Positions 10,690-22,400 are shown, counted from the stretch's first letter. The stretch is 64,000 bases of DNA from Micromussa lordhowensis (GCA_964020085.1 OZ026609.1:4956303-5020302), one strand, 5' to 3'. The notes: a model not told the origin generated them from the letters alone. Numbers and translations are program-made.

Positions 10690-10960
10690 GCCAAATTCCA
10701 AAAATTTCGAAACAGGGGAAAATAGAACGGAAACATCTTGGGAAAGATTCCAGAAAATCTGGAAATCGTTGAATTACCGAGAAGTGAACCATTCAACCGA
10801 AATTTCCGGAAATTTCGGGAGGAAAGTCAAATGAAATGGAAATTTCCGAAAATTTTGTTATACCTCGCAAGATTGTCCTCTTTTCCGGAACGTCCGGTAA
10901 ATTCTGTTTCATCCGTCACTGGAAAGTTCCGGAATTCAAACCGGAATGTTTCATAAATGA
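10690..10960. repeat. Interspersed TTCCGGAAA-rich repeat, second copy
   Basis: This matches the 6330-6830 repeat, including AACCGAAATTTCCGGAAATTTC-like words and the block containing TTGTCCTCTTTTCCGGAA. No coding role. Confidence 0.55.
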
Positions 10961-10977
10961 AAAGCGCCACGAGTGGG

Positions 10978-11165
10978 TTGGAATTTGAAGATGTTGCTTT
11001 TTGTGGAGGGAGGAATACCGGGGAACCCGGATAAAAACCCTCGGAACAAGACGAGAACCAACAACAAACTCAACCCACATATGACACCGGGCCGGAATTG
11101 AACCCGGGCCACATTAGTGGGAGGCAAACCCTCGATCTCGCTACTGCTCCATCCCTGCTCCCTGA
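10978..11165 (-). mobile_element. tRNA-derived SINE
   Basis: Read on the minus strand, this has a tRNA-like head with a Pol III B-box (GGTTCAATTCC), then a body containing CATATGTGGGTTGAGTTTG, GTTGGTTCTCGTCTTG and CCGAGGGTTTTTATCCGGG, ending in an A-rich stretch around AAAAAGCAAC. I recognise this as a common cnidarian SINE type. It lies just after exon 3 of the mosaic gene, in the intron. Confidence 0.6.
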
Positions 11166-11195
11166 ATACGAATTAGAACTGGAATGAGAACTAAC

Positions 11196-11590
11196 CGGGT
11201 AACTGCCAGGAACTGTCATACGGTACGAGTCCCATAACTTTATCGATTCCACTGAAGAAAACAGTTCCTGTAATGACTCCACCAGACGCGTTTAGTTTGA
11301 AAACGCCTGTATTTCCCCATTCCGAGATGAACAGATATGGAGGGAGGAAAGTCACTCCAAAAAAGTGCAAACCGTCCTGCCGATAAAGCAACTTCCTGTT
11401 GTTACCATGGTAATCGATAGATTCTACTCTATCCGTCCCTGCATCCACCCAGAAGACAAGTCTGCTTTCTCTATCGAGGGTGATACCGTTAGGCCATTGA
11501 AGATTGGACGTTACCAAGGTAACGCGCTGGGTTCCATTTAAAGTTGATTTCTCGATTTTTGTTAGCCCCCAGTCGGTCCAGAACATGAAG
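11196..11590 (-). CDS. Mosaic gene exon 3: YWTD propeller, second half
   Basis: The exon is 395 nt, enters in phase 2 and leaves in phase 1. The acceptor is CATCAACAG and the donor CCCG|GTTAGT. It encodes LDL-receptor class-B repeats: MFWTDWGLTKIEKSTLNG, LQWPNGITLD, LVFWVDAGTDRVESIDYHG, FGVTFLPPYLFISEW and VMGLVPYDSS. Together with exon 2 it gives about six blades, enough for one complete beta-propeller. The donor is GTTAGT, weaker than the others but in the only frame that joins the next CCP exon. Confidence 0.85.
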
Positions 11591-11740
11591 CTGTTGATGA
11601 AGAAAAGAGTAAGTTTGAAATAACACTGAAACAAAGTACCACTGAAACAACTTGGCACAAACCGGTACCAAAGGTCTGACGTCTTCCTTCGCTCTGTAAA
11701 CCACAATAATAACACACGAGGTAATAACATCCGGTCACTC

Positions 11741-12110
11741 CCCAAGCCGAGAACTATATCTTATGGTCGTCGCTCTTGTTCGTATCTAAGTACAAAACTG
11801 TGGAATTTACTCCCAGAGGCCTTGAAAAGTTGTGACAAGATGAATGAATTCAAGAGAAACATTCTTAGTTTTAACAATTTTATTATTTAATAGTATATCA
11901 AGATTTTAAGTTGATATTTATCGTAATTGTGAATTATTATATATGTATTTTGAATTTCAACAATTGTAATATTTATAGGCATATCTTTTACACATTTCTA
12001 TCATAAATTTGTATTTTTATAGCTTTGTTAATCATTTAACTCGAAGATACAAGCTTTATGTAGCTACTCTTAAATTCGAGTTTTAAATAAAGTTTATGTA
12101 TGTATGTTTA
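11741..12110 (+). mobile_element. LINE 3' end (non-LTR retrotransposon fragment)
   Basis: The frame ending at about 11890 reads STKLWNLLPEALKSCDKMNE followed by FKRNILSF and a stop, which is the usual C-terminus of CR1/jockey-type reverse transcriptase ORFs. About 220 bp of AT-rich 3' UTR follow, ending in a short ATGT repeat (TTTATGTATGTATGTTT) typical of such tails. It is 5'-truncated and inserted in the intron between exons 2 and 3. Confidence 0.7.
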
Positions 12111-12369
12111 ATGCTCGCTAGCAGAATCTCATCTCAATTTTGTGAACGTGGGATATACAGTGTAGTTGTCGCTGTTGTTTCTTCGATCTGTCTCGTTGAC
12201 AGTCCTGTTATTTTGCAAGGTCGATCATTCGGAGGTCTTGCATCGATGACAGAGCAGAGCAATCGTTTGGCCTAAAGTCAGACATTACCTAATATGGGAA
12301 AGTCTGACCTATGCACACAGACTCAGAGGTCTGTTAATTTGGGCTGTCAGGAGTCTTCTTACAACTGCA

Positions 12370-12585
12370 GGCCTTCCAGGGGTTTTGGGGAACAAGGGAA
12401 CACGATCATTTATTTCAAGGGAACAAGTGATATCTCTACTACTAAAGAGAACTTTGAAGACAAATTTTAGGGAACAATGGAATTTATTAACAGGGAACGA
12501 TGGGGAAAAAGTTAAATTTTCAAGGGATCAAGGGAACCTGCTACCCCCATGGGAAGGCCTCACGGAATGCACTGTCGCGGCGAAT
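12370..12585. repeat. GGGAACAAGGGAAC-type dispersed repeat
   Basis: Clustered GGGAACAA/GGGAACGATGG words with a terminal CTACCCCCATGGGAAGGCC motif. I recognise this as a frequent coral interspersed repeat, but the class is uncertain. No protein is encoded. Confidence 0.5.
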
Positions 12586-12739
12586 GCCTAAATAGATTCG
12601 AGTTCCCAGATGCCAATAAGCATATGCACGAGTTTAAAATTTCGTTCCCATCACCTGCATTATCCGAGTATGAAAATAACTCAAGTCATGGACCAAGGTA
12701 TAAGTCATGAGAGAATGAATATGTATTTTATTAACATAC

Positions 12740-13139
12740 CCTTGCTCCGGATCGAGAACAATTCCTCTTGGTTGATCAAGACTCGCAGAAATCAAAATAC
12801 GTATATTATTCCCCTCCAAGTCTGATACCGATATCGAATTATTAGTCGTATCAGTCCAGTATATTTGCGATGATTTCCAATCCACAGCAAGTCCGTCACA
12901 TACTCCGACTTTATCATTTATTATTGTAATATTTGTCCCATCAATACAGGATCGTTTGATTTTATTCTCTGTGACGTCACTCCAAAATATGAAGCCCAGG
13001 CTAAAATGGACATCTAAGGCAACAGCTCTCGAAATACCAGTAATGATCCGATGACTTGTGACATTGTCAAAATCCAACGCTACGATTTCTGTCGTGGTTG
13101 ATACAACAAGACATGGAGGATTGCACTGGAATGGTAAAA
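12740..13139 (-). CDS. Mosaic gene exon 2: YWTD propeller, first half
   Basis: The exon is 400 nt, enters in phase 1 (acceptor CCTATAG) and leaves in phase 2 (donor CAAGG|GTATGT). After a short CNPPC loop come the first propeller blades: LVVSTTTEIVALDFDN, AVALDVHFSLGFIFWSDV, NKIKRSC, GLAVDWKSSQIYWTDTTN and NSISVSDLEG, ending QPRGIVLDPEQG. The join gives ...DPEQG-FMFWTDWG with exon 3. LDLR class-B propellers act outside the cell in ligand binding or release. An alternative acceptor 14 nt further in (ATTCCAG) would break the phase match with exon 1. Confidence 0.87.
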
Positions 13140-13687
13140 CTATAGGAACAAAAAATATATATGTATTTATATAATAAGTGAAATGATTGAGTATTCTCGC
13201 ATTTTGATTGGTTCTTACTTATTATCTATTTAAGGACAGACGTATAGATGTCATTAACTTTTTTGTTCCCAATGGATTCCATGTTGCCGTGCGTCTGTTC
13301 ACCAGTAGATCAAAAGAAGACTTCAAAATGTGGTAAGAATATCAACTTTCATTCTTGAAAGCTATGCAAACCCGAGACGCAGTCAAGGGTTTTCATAACT
13401 GTCTCGAATTCTCCGCAGCCCCCCAAGTGCTTTGATGAGGCTATCCATTTGCCTAAATTGCAATCAATAGAATAACTAGAGATCTTGACAGAAATATTAA
13501 CAGTCTAGTATTAAGTTATAATTACTCGTAATTTAAAGTCAAATTCATCATAGAAGCCAGTTTGTGGAGCGAATTATTAACAAGAAAATGTGAAAATAAA
13601 AACTTATCAACAATTCAAACGTTTTTCGTTTCCAAACGAAAGCTACTTTAGTTGTCGATAACAGACAGTTGGCGACAGCTACGTTTA

Positions 13688-13766
13688 GTCTTAGCTTAGT
13701 CTGTCGCTTAGTCTGTAGCTTAGCTTAGTCTGTCGCTTAGTCTGTAGCTTAGCTTAGTCTGTCGCA
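13688..13766. repeat. Minisatellite of CTTAGTCTGT(C/A)G units
   Basis: About 2.6 copies of a 29-bp unit combining CTTAGTCTGTCG and CTTAGTCTGTAGCTTAG. It is intronic and non-coding. Confidence 0.8.
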
Positions 13767-13940
13767 CAGGGTGAGGCTGTTGCCCTCGAAATCCACACAA
13801 AGCAGGGATTTTAAGTGCATAAGGTAAGTAAGATGTTCCAAAAGAGTTTTGTCGGCTCTCGTGAGGAGACAAGCCACTTCCTTGTTTTTCTTGGACTCAT
13901 CTTCAAAACGAGGCCAGTGCAAAACTAAATCAATCACTCA

Positions 13941-14272
13941 AAGTAAAGAATGATCATCGCAGTATATTTTCCAATTTAAGCAATTAGAAAGAAGAAGCTT
14001 GAAAAAAAAAATCAGGGCTTCAACGGGATTCGAACCCGTGACCGCCGCGATACCGGTGCGATGCTCTACCAACTGAGCTATGAAGCCACACATTGGCAGC
14101 GAGGTCAATTTGTTGAGTTCATATCTTCCCGTGAGGAATGAAATGATGTGAAATATCGCGGCAGTCACGGGTTCGAATCCCGTTGAAGCCCTGATCTTTT
14201 TTCAGGCTTCTTCTTTCCAATTGCTTAAATTGGAAAATATACTGCGATGATCATTCTTTACTTTCGTCTACA
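13941..14272. repeat. Inverted pair of tRNA-derived SINE copies
   Basis: The left arm (about 13941-14060) and right arm (about 14150-14270) are reverse complements. Both carry GAATGATCATCGCAGTATAT and a tail ending in the tRNA T-arm sequence GGGTTCGAATCCCG. The left copy keeps the full tRNA-like head (14016-14087, minus); the right copy starts inside it at CGCGGCAGTCACGG. A transcript through the region would form a stem of roughly 110 bp. Confidence 0.7.
14016..14087 (-). tRNA. tRNA-like SINE head, Thr(GGT)-like; probably not a working tRNA
   Basis: The 72-nt sequence folds as a cloverleaf: acceptor arms GGCTTCA and TGAAGCC, D arm GCTCAGTTGGTAGAGC, T arm CACGGGTTCGAATCCCGT, and anticodon loop CCGGTAT with GGT at 34-36. 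Position 33 is C instead of the near-universal U, and the lowest anticodon-stem pair is A:C. Similar heads recur at about 43620, 48965 and 50990 attached to the same tail, so this is a SINE promoter rather than a functional tRNA gene. Confidence 0.55.
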
Positions 14273-15388
14273 GCCGCAGTTCATATATGAATTATTTGTT
14301 ATTCACATCATACTAAATCAGATAAGCAACATGATGTTGACTTAAGTCAATAAACCCCTGAGGCGTAGTGGAAAGTTGACATCAGTCTCGAGCAGTAGCC
14401 ATTCGTAATTACTGCTGTCTTACTCAGCAAATTCGGACAACAAGTACAATACTTTCTTTTATACGTAACATTCGCCAAAAAAACACAAGGTGTACGCACA
14501 AAGTCGAACACCTGATAAAATATAGTCGCCACCGTCGCTTCAGGGCAAATGAGAATTAAAAGCTTGTGTGATTGGACGTACCTGAAGCTTTAAGTCGTTT
14601 CGAAAGGAACACCCGTTATGTTAAAAATTTAGTGAAAATGACGTATTTGAGAAGAGGTCTGAGAAGACAAGACTACATGGGCTTGTCATGTGTAATGACA
14701 GATCTAATTCCTTGCACGCAATAGATTATTTAATAGTTTTTTTTACAGATTTCACGTCTTTGGGTAAAAGTTTTATACGCTGGCTTTATATGCCTGTAGC
14801 TGTAGCTAAACATTGTGAAACTCGCTCTAACGCAGCTCTGTGTATTGTGTTACATTTTGTTCCGTGTATGGCATGTCGAGCGATTACCAAAATCTTTGCG
14901 GTATGTTGGAAATGCAGTGATCTTTTAAGCCCGACATCAAATACACATGCCATTAAATGTGTACGTCGCATTCCCATACGTGTAAAGCTGCTATTTCTAA
15001 ACATGGAATCAGCCTGAGTTGATCTTAGCCGAAGGTATATACCTTAAAAATAATTATCGACTCTTCAACTGAGTCTTCTGACACACAATAAATTAAATAT
15101 GATATAGCTCTCATATTTACACGCTCCAACACGTTTCGACCGTCGTATACGATTTTTGGTTTCGTAGCTGAAATTCGGTCCAGAGTGGACTAGGAATTGA
15201 CTGCTGTTTTGGAGAAATATGTTAAAGTTTACCGCTTTCTGTCTGCGCCACACACACGAAAGACATTAAGTTCGTTCGAGCGTGCAACTAAATTTCAACT
15301 AAGCGCGACAAGCCTGATTACTGAAATTCAGCCAGACCAGGCTTACACATACGAATAGTGTACGGCTAATAAGGCAAATTAACCATAC

Positions 15389-15479
15389 CTCCACAAGATG
15401 TTACTGAATAACGTTCACTGGGAAGACTTGAAATGAAGATGGTTAGTGCAAACTGTAAAACACTTCCCTGTCTTGTCAT
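15389..15479 (-). CDS. Mosaic gene exon 1: start codon and signal peptide (gene overview)
   Basis: The ATG at 15479 opens a 91-nt exon ending GGAG|GTATGG in phase 1. It encodes MTRQGSVLQFALTIFISSLP and then SERYSVTSCG, a short basic start followed by a hydrophobic core, as in secretion signals. The minus-strand exons at 13139, 11590, 10056, 9269, 6176, 4042, 3671, 2562, 2182, 1702 and 946 join to it without a frame break, giving about 923 residues: signal peptide, YWTD propeller, CCP, D8C and seven further CCPs. The gene continues left of the window, so a membrane anchor cannot be judged. The gene is new to me as a combination; the single domains are standard extracellular modules. Exon 1 is supported by the signal peptide, donor and phase, not by a domain. 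Confidence 0.7.
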
Positions 15480-18069
15480 ATTTAGTTCGTCATCTAAACA
15501 TTTCGGATCACAAATCCGCGGGTCACTGATCCAAATATCCGAATATATATTTATAATGCAAGTGGTGTGGGAGACTGTCTAGGGTGGCATCGGGGGACCT
15601 ACTGTAGATGCGGAAATAACTCGTTACTGTTGTAATAATACACATGAAAAAAAATACTCGATTCTGATCGGCTGGGAGCAGTGCAGTTCAAGTGTAACAC
15701 CAGCGCAAAAAGTGTAACACCAGTGCAAATTACACATCGTAATTCTGGATAATGATTGACAGAAAGACAATGAGAACTTTTGTAGGCCGATGATATCATG
15801 TAAAGCAGTGACAAAAATTTTGTACGGAAACTCTGAAAAAAGTTTTCTCGAATGCGAAAAAATGGCTTCAAGAAACATCTTCCGGTAATTTTTCAGCGCG
15901 AATTTTTCATGTTTGTATTATTAATAAAGCGGCTCGTGCAATTTCAGCTTTTTGAAAAACTTGCCCGTGCAAATTAATTCCAAATTGAACTCGAAACCGT
16001 ATGTTTACCTATACTAATCACTGTATGAAAATTTGCACATTTGCACATTTAGTTCATTTAAGTAGTGGTGGGTGAATCTACGTTTACAGCTGTCTCAAAA
16101 AGGTTGCCTTGCGTTTCCGCGTGATAGAATTGAAGGAACAACACAAACATGTCCATTCATGCTCCCCTTCCTGCTCGCTGAAACAAGGTGAACTTCAACC
16201 AAACATCACTACCCATGATACCAATCGGCATTGTCGAGTACTCTTTCACACTTTTGTCGAAACCGCTGCGTATGGCCTCGCCCACACTACCCCGGAGGAA
16301 TTTACAATTGGAGGTTTCACTCTGAAAACCTATCGAATGTTTTCTGCCCACACTACGCCGGGGGAATTTAAAATGCAACAATCACCAGTCATTTTGGATT
16401 TGTGTTTGAGGAAAACAAGGTTCGGGAAATTATATGGTGATTGGGATGGTATCGTTTTCAAAAATCTCCGTTTCGAAATGTTTTCCGTGCACTCAAAAAA
16501 GACAAGCCGTCGTTTGCAAATTTCTGCGGTTTGAAGAGCGTTTCTGAAAAGCTCCGTTAATTCGTGACGGATTAATGCGCACGGTAGGCCTAACCGCAGA
16601 CATAAAGTTGCGTTTTCAAATTTCTCCGACGTCGTACAGATGCTTTCATGCCTAATATAAACCATTTGGGCGAGAAGAACAAATTAAACATGAGGGAGAT
16701 TACCGATATCCAATCAGAATCTGTGTACAATGCAACTCTTTAAACTCACAACTGACGAAGTAGTTGATTGGCTCTCATAAGCAAGGGCGGGAATTTGGCC
16801 ATTTGCGACTCCTATGAGATATGTCACGGTCACAATAAACAACAGAAAATCTCACCTGTCGTTAGAAAAACTTGTATTGAACTCTGAATGCAAGATAACC
16901 CAAACTCACCACATCTAAAATGTGTAAAATTTCATTTCGAGCGTAAGCCTATAGCCCTAAGACCTCTAGAAAAGACACCTGGCTTCGCACTTCTTTCTGA
17001 TGTAGATATGAAATCAGGACAATTTATGAACAAGAAGCTGAGCAATGTTTTGAGACAACTGTTTGTTTACTTATTTATTTACTTTTTTGTATAGAAATGT
17101 TCATCCACTATACTTTCCTAATATTTACTTTCTATTGTAAATAATTATTTTGTCGCTTTGCACTTGTAATTATCCTGGGGCTTAATAGGGCTTTCATGGT
17201 AATTCAAATAAAATCTCGTTTAAAATGCATACTAAATGACATATCCAGCAACTCTGTTTGCGTATCTCAAAGAAATGAAAAGGCCATTCACTAAAATGAC
17301 AACAGCCTCGCCCAGGGTTGATTTTCTAACAACATCATTAATAAGTTATTCGTTGAGAGGTTAAAAAGTCCCATCTTTCAATGCAAGATCATTCTTCTTT
17401 TTCAATACCCGAGGTTTGTTTTGAATTTCAATTTACCTGTTCCTTTATGTCCGCATCAGAAATAAAAACGACCTTTTTTAATTTTACCCAATGTAAACAA
17501 CTTCATTGACAAAAATCTGCATCCATCTTTTAATCTGAGCTATTAAGTATGATTATTCTTTTTGACATGATCACAACAAAAAAAGAAACCACGTTCTTTA
17601 ATTTTCAATATATATGGATAAACAGCGTGAAAACCGATTTTACTGAAAGAAATTTAAATTGCAAATATCAAAGGGTGACTTCCAATTTTGTGGTATAAAC
17701 TGAAATGAAATTGAAGCAAATTAACCTACATGATTGCTTTTTTTACAGTTAATGACCTTCTTGGGCCAAGACCAAATAACGCTTCAGTAAAATAAGGTAT
17801 TGTAATTATAAAGTGCTTGATTCTTAATATATAGAGCGTTGAAAGAACTACTATTGTAGATTCCAATTGCGTGTGCTAAGTCATCGCCCCCTGGGTAAAT
17901 TAACTAAAAAACGCCATAAATATTAATAATACCTATTATTTAAAGACCTCTAACTTTCGGAACAGGAAGGTTATCTTAAAGCCGAGCTATTCGTGTCTTT
18001 TTAGATGCTAAGGAAATCTCTGGTTCTGAGGTGTTATATTTGAAGATCTCTTGGCTATTTTCAGGTGCA
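15480..18069. other. Intergenic region between mosaic gene and GPCR, with repeats
   Basis: These two genes diverge, so both promoters should lie here. About 15640-15900 is a repeat containing the pair GTGTAACACCAGCGCAAAA / GTGTAACACCAGTGCAAAT. About 16230-16640 looks like a MITE with two copies of CCCACACTACNCCGGNGGAATTTA (16280, 16349) and a terminal GTGACGGATTAATGCGCACGG. From 16640 to 18000 the DNA is AT-rich without recognisable genes. A TTTTCAG at 18058-18064 just before the GPCR start may be the acceptor of a 5' UTR intron. Confidence 0.5.
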
Positions 18070-19089
18070 ATGGCAAATGTTACCGAGGATGGACTCAGCT
18101 ACGAAGCAATACAAAGAGTAGCTTGTACAGCTTCTCTACACGGACAATACTTTTTCTTTTCACTAACAGTTGTTAACATTCTTCTCGCCATCACTGCATC
18201 ACTGGGAAATGCTGTGATTCTTGTTGCTTTGCAAAGGGAGACCTCCCTTCAGCCGCCATCAAGACTCATGTTTCAAGGCCTGAACTTAACGGATCTCGGT
18301 GTTGGAGTTGTTGCGCAACCCCTGTTTATCATTCAGTTCGTCTCAGCAACGTATGATCGATTTCAACTTTGTTCCACCGTTTTGGGCATCAATGACGTCG
18401 TTGGCTCTTGCTTAAGCGGAGTTTCCTTGCTCACGTTAGCAGCAATTAGTGTAGAAAGACTTATCGCTCTCTCTTTGGGACTGAAATACAGACAAGTCAG
18501 TGAAGTGATAACTCTGAATCGAACACGCGTGGTAGTGACGTCCATTTGGATTCTTAACATTTCTGTTAACAGTTTAAGGCGTTTTTGGAAGTACTTTATA
18601 TTCTCAAGACTGACCTCTGCAGTCATTTATTCTTCTCTAGTTATCTCAGCTGTCTGCTACTTGAAGATTTATTTAAAGCTGCGCCAACATAAAAATGCTA
18701 TGCAAGACATTATGCAGCAGGGACGCCGAAACCAAGGGGATATAAACCAACCTATGAACATCACTCGATTCAAAAAGACAGTGTCCGCGGCATTGTGTGT
18801 ACAATTAACGATGGTAGCTTGTTATCTCCCTTATGGTATAGTCGTAGGTATGGTGCGATGTTCTCCATCGCTCAACCTTGCCGTTCGACTTGCAACAACC
18901 CTTGTATTCCTTAACTCATCTTTAAACCCAATTCTTTACTGTTGGAAGATTCATGGAGTGAGGCAACAAACGATGAACATACTAAGATCCCTCAGTTGTG
19001 TAATTCCTCGATTTAGAGGTGCAAGGAAATCTGTTAATATTTCGCAAAGACATAATAACAGCAATTCACAAGAGACAAGTCTAAGATAG
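18070..19089 (+). CDS. Rhodopsin-class GPCR, family 1, copy 1
   Basis: This 339-residue seven-helix receptor starts at the ATG beginning MANVTEDG. An in-frame ATG at 18031 lies before a TTTTCAG acceptor-like site and is less likely. Landmarks: sequon NVT at 3-5, GN at 46-47 in TM1, LTDL (D75) in TM2, Cys101 at the top of TM3, VERL at 128-131 in place of DRY, CYLPYG in TM6 without the usual CW, and NPILY at 286-290 in TM7. The second extracellular loop is very short and has no cysteine, so the usual TM3-loop disulfide is absent; Cys19 in the N-terminus is a possible partner. Short loop 2 and this TM7 motif recall the melanocortin/adenosine side of class A, but the ligand is unknown. The coding region has no introns. 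An LTR retrotransposon begins 83 bp after the stop. Confidence 0.9.
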   Translation: MANVTEDGLSYEAIQRVACTASLHGQYFFFSLTVVNILLAITASLGNAVILVALQRETSLQPPSRLMFQGLNLTDLGVGVVAQPLFIIQFVSATYDRFQLCSTVLGINDVVGSCLSGVSLLTLAAISVERLIALSLGLKYRQVSEVITLNRTRVVVTSIWILNISVNSLRRFWKYFIFSRLTSAVIYSSLVISAVCYLKIYLKLRQHKNAMQDIMQQGRRNQGDINQPMNITRFKKTVSAALCVQLTMVACYLPYGIVVGMVRCSPSLNLAVRLATTLVFLNSSLNPILYCWKIHGVRQQTMNILRSLSCVIPRFRGARKSVNISQRHNNSNSQETSLR

Positions 19090-19172
19090 CGAACATTCCT
19101 GAACCAAAAACACGTCACTTTGTTCCTTTTGGACAAATTGATTTTGTGTACACGCCGTGCAAAGCTATTAAT

Positions 19173-19336
19173 TGTAATAAACGCCACACAGGAAAATATA
19201 GACGATTCCTGAAGTCGTTTTAACTGTTTTAATCGCGTAGCCGAGTGACATACAACAAGTTCTTCCAAAGGATTCTTACCACGTGTTTTCTATCCGATTC
19301 TTACACCATGTATCATACACGAAGTGTCCCATTACA
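19173..19336 (-). repeat. 3' LTR of gypsy element
   Basis: 164 bp, identical to the other LTR. On the plus strand it contains AATAAA at 19176-19181, which lies 87 bp after the stop of the upstream GPCR and could act as its poly(A) signal. Confidence 0.95.
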
Positions 19337-19352
19337 CTATCCCCTCTACTAC
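19337..19352 (-). promoter_or_regulatory. Polypurine tract of gypsy element
   Basis: On the minus strand the purine-rich run AGTAGAGGGGATAG abuts the 3' LTR, the expected plus-strand primer site for reverse transcription. Confidence 0.7.
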
Positions 19353-19457
19353 AAAGAATGAATCTCCAGATTCACGATCATTCCGTGTACTACAACAAAA
19401 TAAAGTCAATCCGTTGATTTAGTCTCTTAACAAAGTCCCGAAACAGTTTGAATACTA

Positions 19458-22400
19458 TCAAAGTTCTCGCAGTGCTCTAGCCTTCTTCAGCAATATTGGC
19501 TTCAGTTTCTTTATCCGCTCCTTGTCCTGCCTCTGCTTGTCCTCCAACATCTTTAAGCGGTCAGTTATCTGCTGTAAACTATTCAGAATCCATTCACCAT
19601 AACGGTCTGGGGGTCTTCTTATGCGTGCTGGTCTTTGGCTCTGACCAACCGACTGCTCCTCTTCGACCTCCTGTTCATGTTCTTTGTTCTCTTCCCCATT
19701 CCTGCAACAACCTTGGGCATCATCTAACAGTCCACCTCCCTCAGCAGCCGGTTTATCCACCACGTGGTCACTTCCAGCATCCTGTTCAACTTCTCCGTCC
19801 GAAGCAGATTCAGCGAGGTAGGGCGGATCCCCGCTTGCGCTCTCGTCTGGCATATCGACAACCTCATTGTACCCTTCACTTCTAGCTGCGACCCAGACAG
19901 CCTCTTCCTCGGTTCCACTGGTAGCTATATCAGGTTCCATTGATACCACCTCCTCCGATGCTGTCTGTACCTGTTCACCAGCTCCGTTGCCTCCTACAGG
20001 TGCATCCACTGCTTCCTTGGCACCCGTTTCCTCCATGCTTCCTTCCTGCCTTCTCTTGTACAACCGCAAGTTGTTGAAATGGACTACTCGAGACTTCCTA
20101 GAATGTCCCCTGACCTTCTTCACCCGGTATGTAACATCAGTGACTCGCTCCACTATCTCATATGGTCCCTCCCACTGTCGATGGAACTTGTTTACTTCAC
20201 CTGGTTTCAGTTGTGGATCGTAGCGCAACACTAAATCACCAGGTTGAAACAGCATATGTCTCACTCCCTTGTCGTATGCATCTTTCTGACGACGCTGAGC
20301 AACCTTGAGGTTTTGCCGCACATCACGGTATGCAGCTTCTAGGCTACCCTGAAGGTCTGCTACGAATTCAGAGTAACTGTCTTCACTGCCCATGGGCCCA
20401 CTGCCCATCATTACATCCAGGGGTATCCTCATCTCCCTCCCAAACATTAGCTCAAATGGTGTATGTTCCGTGGAGGAGTGGACACTACTTCTGAAGGCCA
20501 TCATGCAGTAATCTAGTTGTTCATCCCAGCGCTGTGGATCATCGTCAACTCTGGCTTTCAGCATGCTCTTAAGGGTCTTGTGCAGATTCTCAACTTGCCC
20601 ATTGCCCTGTGGATGATACGCAGTTGACCGAGTTTTGTTGATGTTCAACAAATGGCACATTTCCTCAAACACCTGGGACTCGAAGTTTCTTCCTTGATCA
20701 CTGTGTATGCTGTCTGGCACGCCATACCGACAAATCCAGTTCTTTACCAACACCCTTGCACAAGTTGTGGCACGTTGATTTGGAATCGCATACGCCTCCG
20801 CCCACTTTGTAAAACTGCATTGTACAGTCAGAATGTAGCGATTTCCCCTTCGAGACCTTGGTAAGGGGCCAACTATGTCAATGTGGATTCTTTGCATAGG
20901 GTTTCCAGATGGTATCGGATGCAGGGGTGCCTTTGGTCTAGGCCTGGGCTTGCACTTGGCACAGGTCAGGCAGCTGCTACAATACCGATGAACTTCTTTT
21001 GTCAAACCTGGTCTCCAAAACCTAGTTTTCATCTTCTTCAGGGTCTTCATTCTTCCTAAGTGGGCACCTGTTAAACCATCATGAATTTCCATGAGCGATT
21101 CTTTAACAAGTTTCTGAGGTAAGACCATCCTGCTCTTAGCTGACGGGCCTCTTTCAGGTGACCGCAGATAAAGTACTCCTTCTCGTAGCTCCAATAGTTC
21201 CCATTGCGCCCAGATTTCTCTTGTTGCTCGACTCAAGGGCCGAAGTTCCTCATCGGTTGGTTTCTTCCATTCCCGCAACAATTGATCCACAACTGGGCCA
21301 ATATCAGGATCCTCACTTTGAGCTTGTGCCACATTCTCGAATGACCACAGATCCTTTTCATCATCATTATGACCATGTGGCAGCCTGCTGGTGACCGTTG
21401 CTACCTCTGGCTTTGCAGATGGGGCACATGAGGGGCATTCTCCATGATTTCGCCTAGGCCGTCGAGACAAGCTGTCTGCGTTACTGTGTTGCTTTCCTGG
21501 CCGGTGTTGTACCTCAAAGTCATACTCTTGGAGGCGTTCAAGCCAACGAGCCACCTGCCCTTCAGGCTCTTTAAAGGACCTCAACCATCTCAGTGAGGAA
21601 TGGTCAGTTCGTACACAGAACCGTCGCCCTAACAAATAGTACCGGAAGTAGTCAACATACGTCACTAAAGCAAGCATTTCCAACCGAGTGGTGCAATAAT
21701 TCTTTTCATGTTCGTTTAAGGAGCGACTACCATAAGCAATCACCCGCTCTGTCCCATCCTGCTGCTGTTGAGATAGAACTGCTCCAATTCCCTGGTACTG
21801 GCTTGCGTCAGTGTCAAGTATGAAAGACCCTGCCTCAGCACTGAAATTGGGGTAAGCTAGCACTGGCGCGCTTATCAGACGGCCTTTCAGTTCCTCGAAT
21901 GCTGCCTGTTGTCCCTGTTGCCAACTAAACGACACAGTCTTCCTACACAGCTGGTACAGAGGTTCAGCAATGATGGAAAACCCAAGGATGAATTTCCTGT
22001 AATAGCTAGCAAGTCCGAGGAAGCTTTGAAGCTCTTTGACATTAAGTGGCACTGGCCATGTTTCAACAGCTTTAACTTTCTCAGGGTCAGTCTTGATCCC
22101 GTCAGAAGACACGACATGTCCTAGAAAGACAACTTCCTTTCTAAGAAATCGGCACTTAGATGGCTTTAGTTTCAAACCAGCAGCCCTTATACGATCAAAC
22201 ACCAGCCGGAGACGGTGAATGTGATCTTCAAAGGTAGGAGCCCAGATGATGATATCATCCAAATACACTAAACAGTGGGTCCAGGTGAGACCACTGAGTG
22301 CAAGGTTCATTAATCTGGTGAAGCTAGCTGGACCATTTGTCAATCCAAATGGCATCACTGTCCACTGAAACTGTCCACGATGAGTTGAGAAAGCTGTTTT

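Larger units (their letters stand above)
13140..15388. other. First intron of mosaic gene
   Basis: This 2.25-kb interval separates the signal-peptide exon from the first propeller exon. It contains a 29-bp minisatellite and a head-to-head SINE pair (listed separately). No further exon-like frame with matching phase was found. Confidence 0.6.

Noticed and set aside
14016..14087. Functional tRNA-Thr gene
   Set aside because: Position 33 is C, one anticodon-stem pair is A:C, and the same head recurs attached to a SINE tail elsewhere in the window.
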